The notes under the pieces: model-generated
What the model was told of the DNA's origin: nothing
Seen by the model: the letters and a program-made list of their open reading frames with translations, nothing else
Databases searched by the model: none
Made by a program: the position numbers and the translations under genes
In this document: positions 62,479-64,000 of the stretch, piece by piece
Layout of the letters: the number at the start of each line of letters is the position of its first letter
How positions within the stretch are numbered: the first letter of the stretch is position 1
Origin: Pseudomonas fluorescens
GTDB taxonomy: Bacteria; Pseudomonadota; Gammaproteobacteria; Pseudomonadales; Pseudomonadaceae
Direction: 5' to 3'
DNA: 64,000 nucleotides
Assembly (NCBI RefSeq): GCF_019212185.1
Contig: NZ_CP078138.1
Coordinates: 4,880,501 to 4,944,500 of the forward strand

Positions 62479-64000
62479 ATGACCACCACCGAACAGCTGA
62501 GTGCCTTGAGTTCAATCCTGGCTCAACGCGGTTTGCACAGCCTGTTCCAGCCAATCATCAGCCTGTCCGAACGGCGCATCCTCGGCTATGAGGCCCTCAG
62601 CCGCGGCCCTTCCAACAGTCCCCTGCATTCGCCTATCGCCCTGTTCGCCGTAGCCCGTCAGGCCGGTCGCCTAAGCGAGCTGGAAATGGCCTGCCGCTAC
62701 AGCGCTTGCCGCCAGTTCAGCAGCCAACAATTGCCCGGCAAACTGTTTCTCAACGTCTCCCCCGAATCGCTGCTCGAACCCGAACACCAGCCTGGACGCA
62801 CGCTGCAGATGCTTCAGGACTTCGGCATTGCACCCGACCAGGTGGTGATCGAATTGACCGAGCAAACCCCGACCGATGACTTCCAACTCCTGCAAAACGC
62901 CTTGCATCATTATCGGGCGATGGGTTTTTCCATTGCCCTTGATGACCTGGGTGCCGGTTACTCCAGCTTGCGCCTGTGGTCGGAGCTGCGTCCGGACTAC
63001 GTGAAGATCGACCGGCACTTCATCGATGGCATTCATCAGGATGCGCTCAAGCGCGAGTTTGTCGGCTCGATCCTGCAGATTGCCCGGGCGTCGCGGGCGC
63101 AGGTGATTGCCGAAGGCATCGAATTACCGGAAGAGTTGGCGGTGCTGACCGAGATGGGTGTTGATCTGCTCCAGGGCTACCTGCTCTGCCGTCCGCAGGA
63201 ACAACCGCCACGCGAAGCCCGCGCACTGATGCCCAGGCATGACGGCAACGCTGCCGGGCTGAACGAGGAAGGCAGCGACTTGAGCGCGCTGCTCAACGAA
63301 CAGCCGGCGGTGACGCTCGACACAGCCACCGCCCATGTCCTTGAACGCTTCCGCCGCCAGGCCAATCTCAACTCGCTGGCGGTGCTCGATGAACAGGACC
63401 GTCCGTGCGGCATCGTCCATCGTCATTTGCTGTCCGACGCGTTGCTCAAGCCGTTTGCCACCGACCTGTTTGCCCGCAAGCCAATCAGCCGGCTGATGAG
63501 CGAGGATTTTCTGGCCGTGGAGATCAGCCAATCACTGCAACAGGTCAGCCGGTTGATCACCAGCCGCGCCCGCCAGCGCATCGAAGAAGATTTCATCATC
63601 ACCGCCAATGGCCGCTATCTGGGGCTGGGTCGGGTGATTGATGTGCTCAAGCTGATTACCGAACTGAAAATCCAACAGGCGCGCCATGCCAATCCGCTGA
63701 CCCTGCTACCGGGCAACGTGCCGATCCAGCAGTGCCTGACGCGCCTGCTGCAACAGCAGCGGGAGTCGATGATCTGCTATGTCGACATCGACAGCTTCAA
63801 GCCTTTCAACGATATCTATGGCTACGGCCGTGGCGACGAAGTGCTGTTGTGCCTGGCGCAGTGCCTGAACGAATGCATCGATCCGAGCCGGGATTTTGTC
63901 GGCCATATAGGCGGCGATGACTTTCTGCTGGTGCTCGGCCCGGGCGACTGGCACCAGCGACTTGCGCAATTGCGCGAGGACTTCCACCAACAGTGCCAAC
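62479..64000 (+). CDS. EAL-CBS-GGDEF cyclic-di-GMP protein (3' end outside window)
   Basis: The frame is open to the last base, giving 507 residues of a longer protein. An EAL phosphodiesterase domain (about 18-245) keeps the catalytic set: Glu38-Ala-Leu, FLNVSPE, IELTEQ, ALDDLGAG, YVKIDR, AEGIE and LQGY. A CBS-like pair spans about 275-400. A GGDEF domain begins near 420, where the site reads GGDDF (478-482), with Asp in place of the Glu, and no RxxD inhibitory site precedes it. It probably degrades cyclic di-GMP, with the GGDEF part acting as sensor. It lies just after the prc terminator. Confidence 0.88.
   Translation, partial: MTTTEQLSALSSILAQRGLHSLFQPIISLSERRILGYEALSRGPSNSPLHSPIALFAVARQAGRLSELEMACRYSACRQFSSQQLPGKLFLNVSPESLLEPEHQPGRTLQMLQDFGIAPDQVVIELTEQTPTDDFQLLQNALHHYRAMGFSIALDDLGAGYSSLRLWSELRPDYVKIDRHFIDGIHQDALKREFVGSILQIARASRAQVIAEGIELPEELAVLTEMGVDLLQGYLLCRPQEQPPREARALMPRHDGNAAGLNEEGSDLSALLNEQPAVTLDTATAHVLERFRRQANLNSLAVLDEQDRPCGIVHRHLLSDALLKPFATDLFARKPISRLMSEDFLAVEISQSLQQVSRLITSRARQRIEEDFIITANGRYLGLGRVIDVLKLITELKIQQARHANPLTLLPGNVPIQQCLTRLLQQQRESMICYVDIDSFKPFNDIYGYGRGDEVLLCLAQCLNECIDPSRDFVGHIGGDDFLLVLGPGDWHQRLAQLREDFHQQCQ

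Overview
The window is chromosomal DNA from a Pseudomonas, most likely of the P. fluorescens group. It is GC-rich and densely coding. It carries the NAGGN osmolyte trio, a full urate-to-glyoxylate gene set and many intergenic REP-type palindromes (cores such as GGAGCGAGCCTGCTCGCGA). The order lpxL-minCDE-rluA-apeB-...-prc-EAL protein matches what I recall of P. aeruginosa. I see no prophage, insertion sequence, CRISPR array, rRNA or tRNA gene.

Layout. 1-1.1 kb: end of a FecE-type ABC ATPase and a pseudoazurin-like cupredoxin. 1.1-3.9 kb: a GNAT enzyme and an OsmC-YcaO fusion. 4.2-8.9 kb: the N-acetylglutaminylglutamine amide operon (amidotransferase, GNAT/ATP-grasp synthetase, M42 peptidase). 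9-17 kb: small regulatory and membrane genes (yheU, a CsrA paralogue, ynfA), an SDR enzyme, a large LtaS-type membrane sulfatase, an ankyrin protein and a long-chain acyl-CoA synthetase. 17.4-21.2 kb: DUF3509, a stand-alone LuxR-type HTH, a divergent acireductone dioxygenase, an MFS carrier and aroC. 21.3-28.9 kb: a hydrolase, a tail-anchored coiled-coil protein, prmB, an isochorismatase-fold protein, an Smr-domain protein, folE, an anchored glutaredoxin and an aminotransferase divergent from a MarR gene.

29.2-40.4 kb is a purine/urate module. It has two NCS2 permeases, puuD (urate to 5-hydroxyisourate), uraH, uraD, puuE, alc and allA (to glyoxylate and urea), and two tandem Tsx-type outer-membrane channels. 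Three near-identical palindromes (TTGTATACAA type) lie before the first permease and in the uraH/puuE divergent region, which suggests one shared repressor. An unrelated LysE exporter sits inside the block.

40.4-42.3 kb holds an ECF sigma/anti-sigma pair with a DUF3455 secreted protein. 42.5-50.1 kb holds a patatin, lpxL, minCDE, rluA, an orphan GT-A glycosyltransferase-like gene and an M18 aminopeptidase. 50.3-52.7 kb has a 58-residue membrane peptide and an MscS-type channel.

52.7-59.1 kb is the most interesting uncharacterised unit. A GntR/UTRA regulator faces an operon of periplasmic binding protein, cytoplasmic alkaline-phosphatase-superfamily enzyme, two permeases, ATPase and HAD phosphatase. 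Two CTAG-centred palindromes lie in the divergent region. It looks like uptake plus intracellular hydrolysis of an organophosphorus compound. The window ends with a quinone oxidoreductase, the tail-specific protease prc and the truncated start of an EAL-CBS-GGDEF protein.
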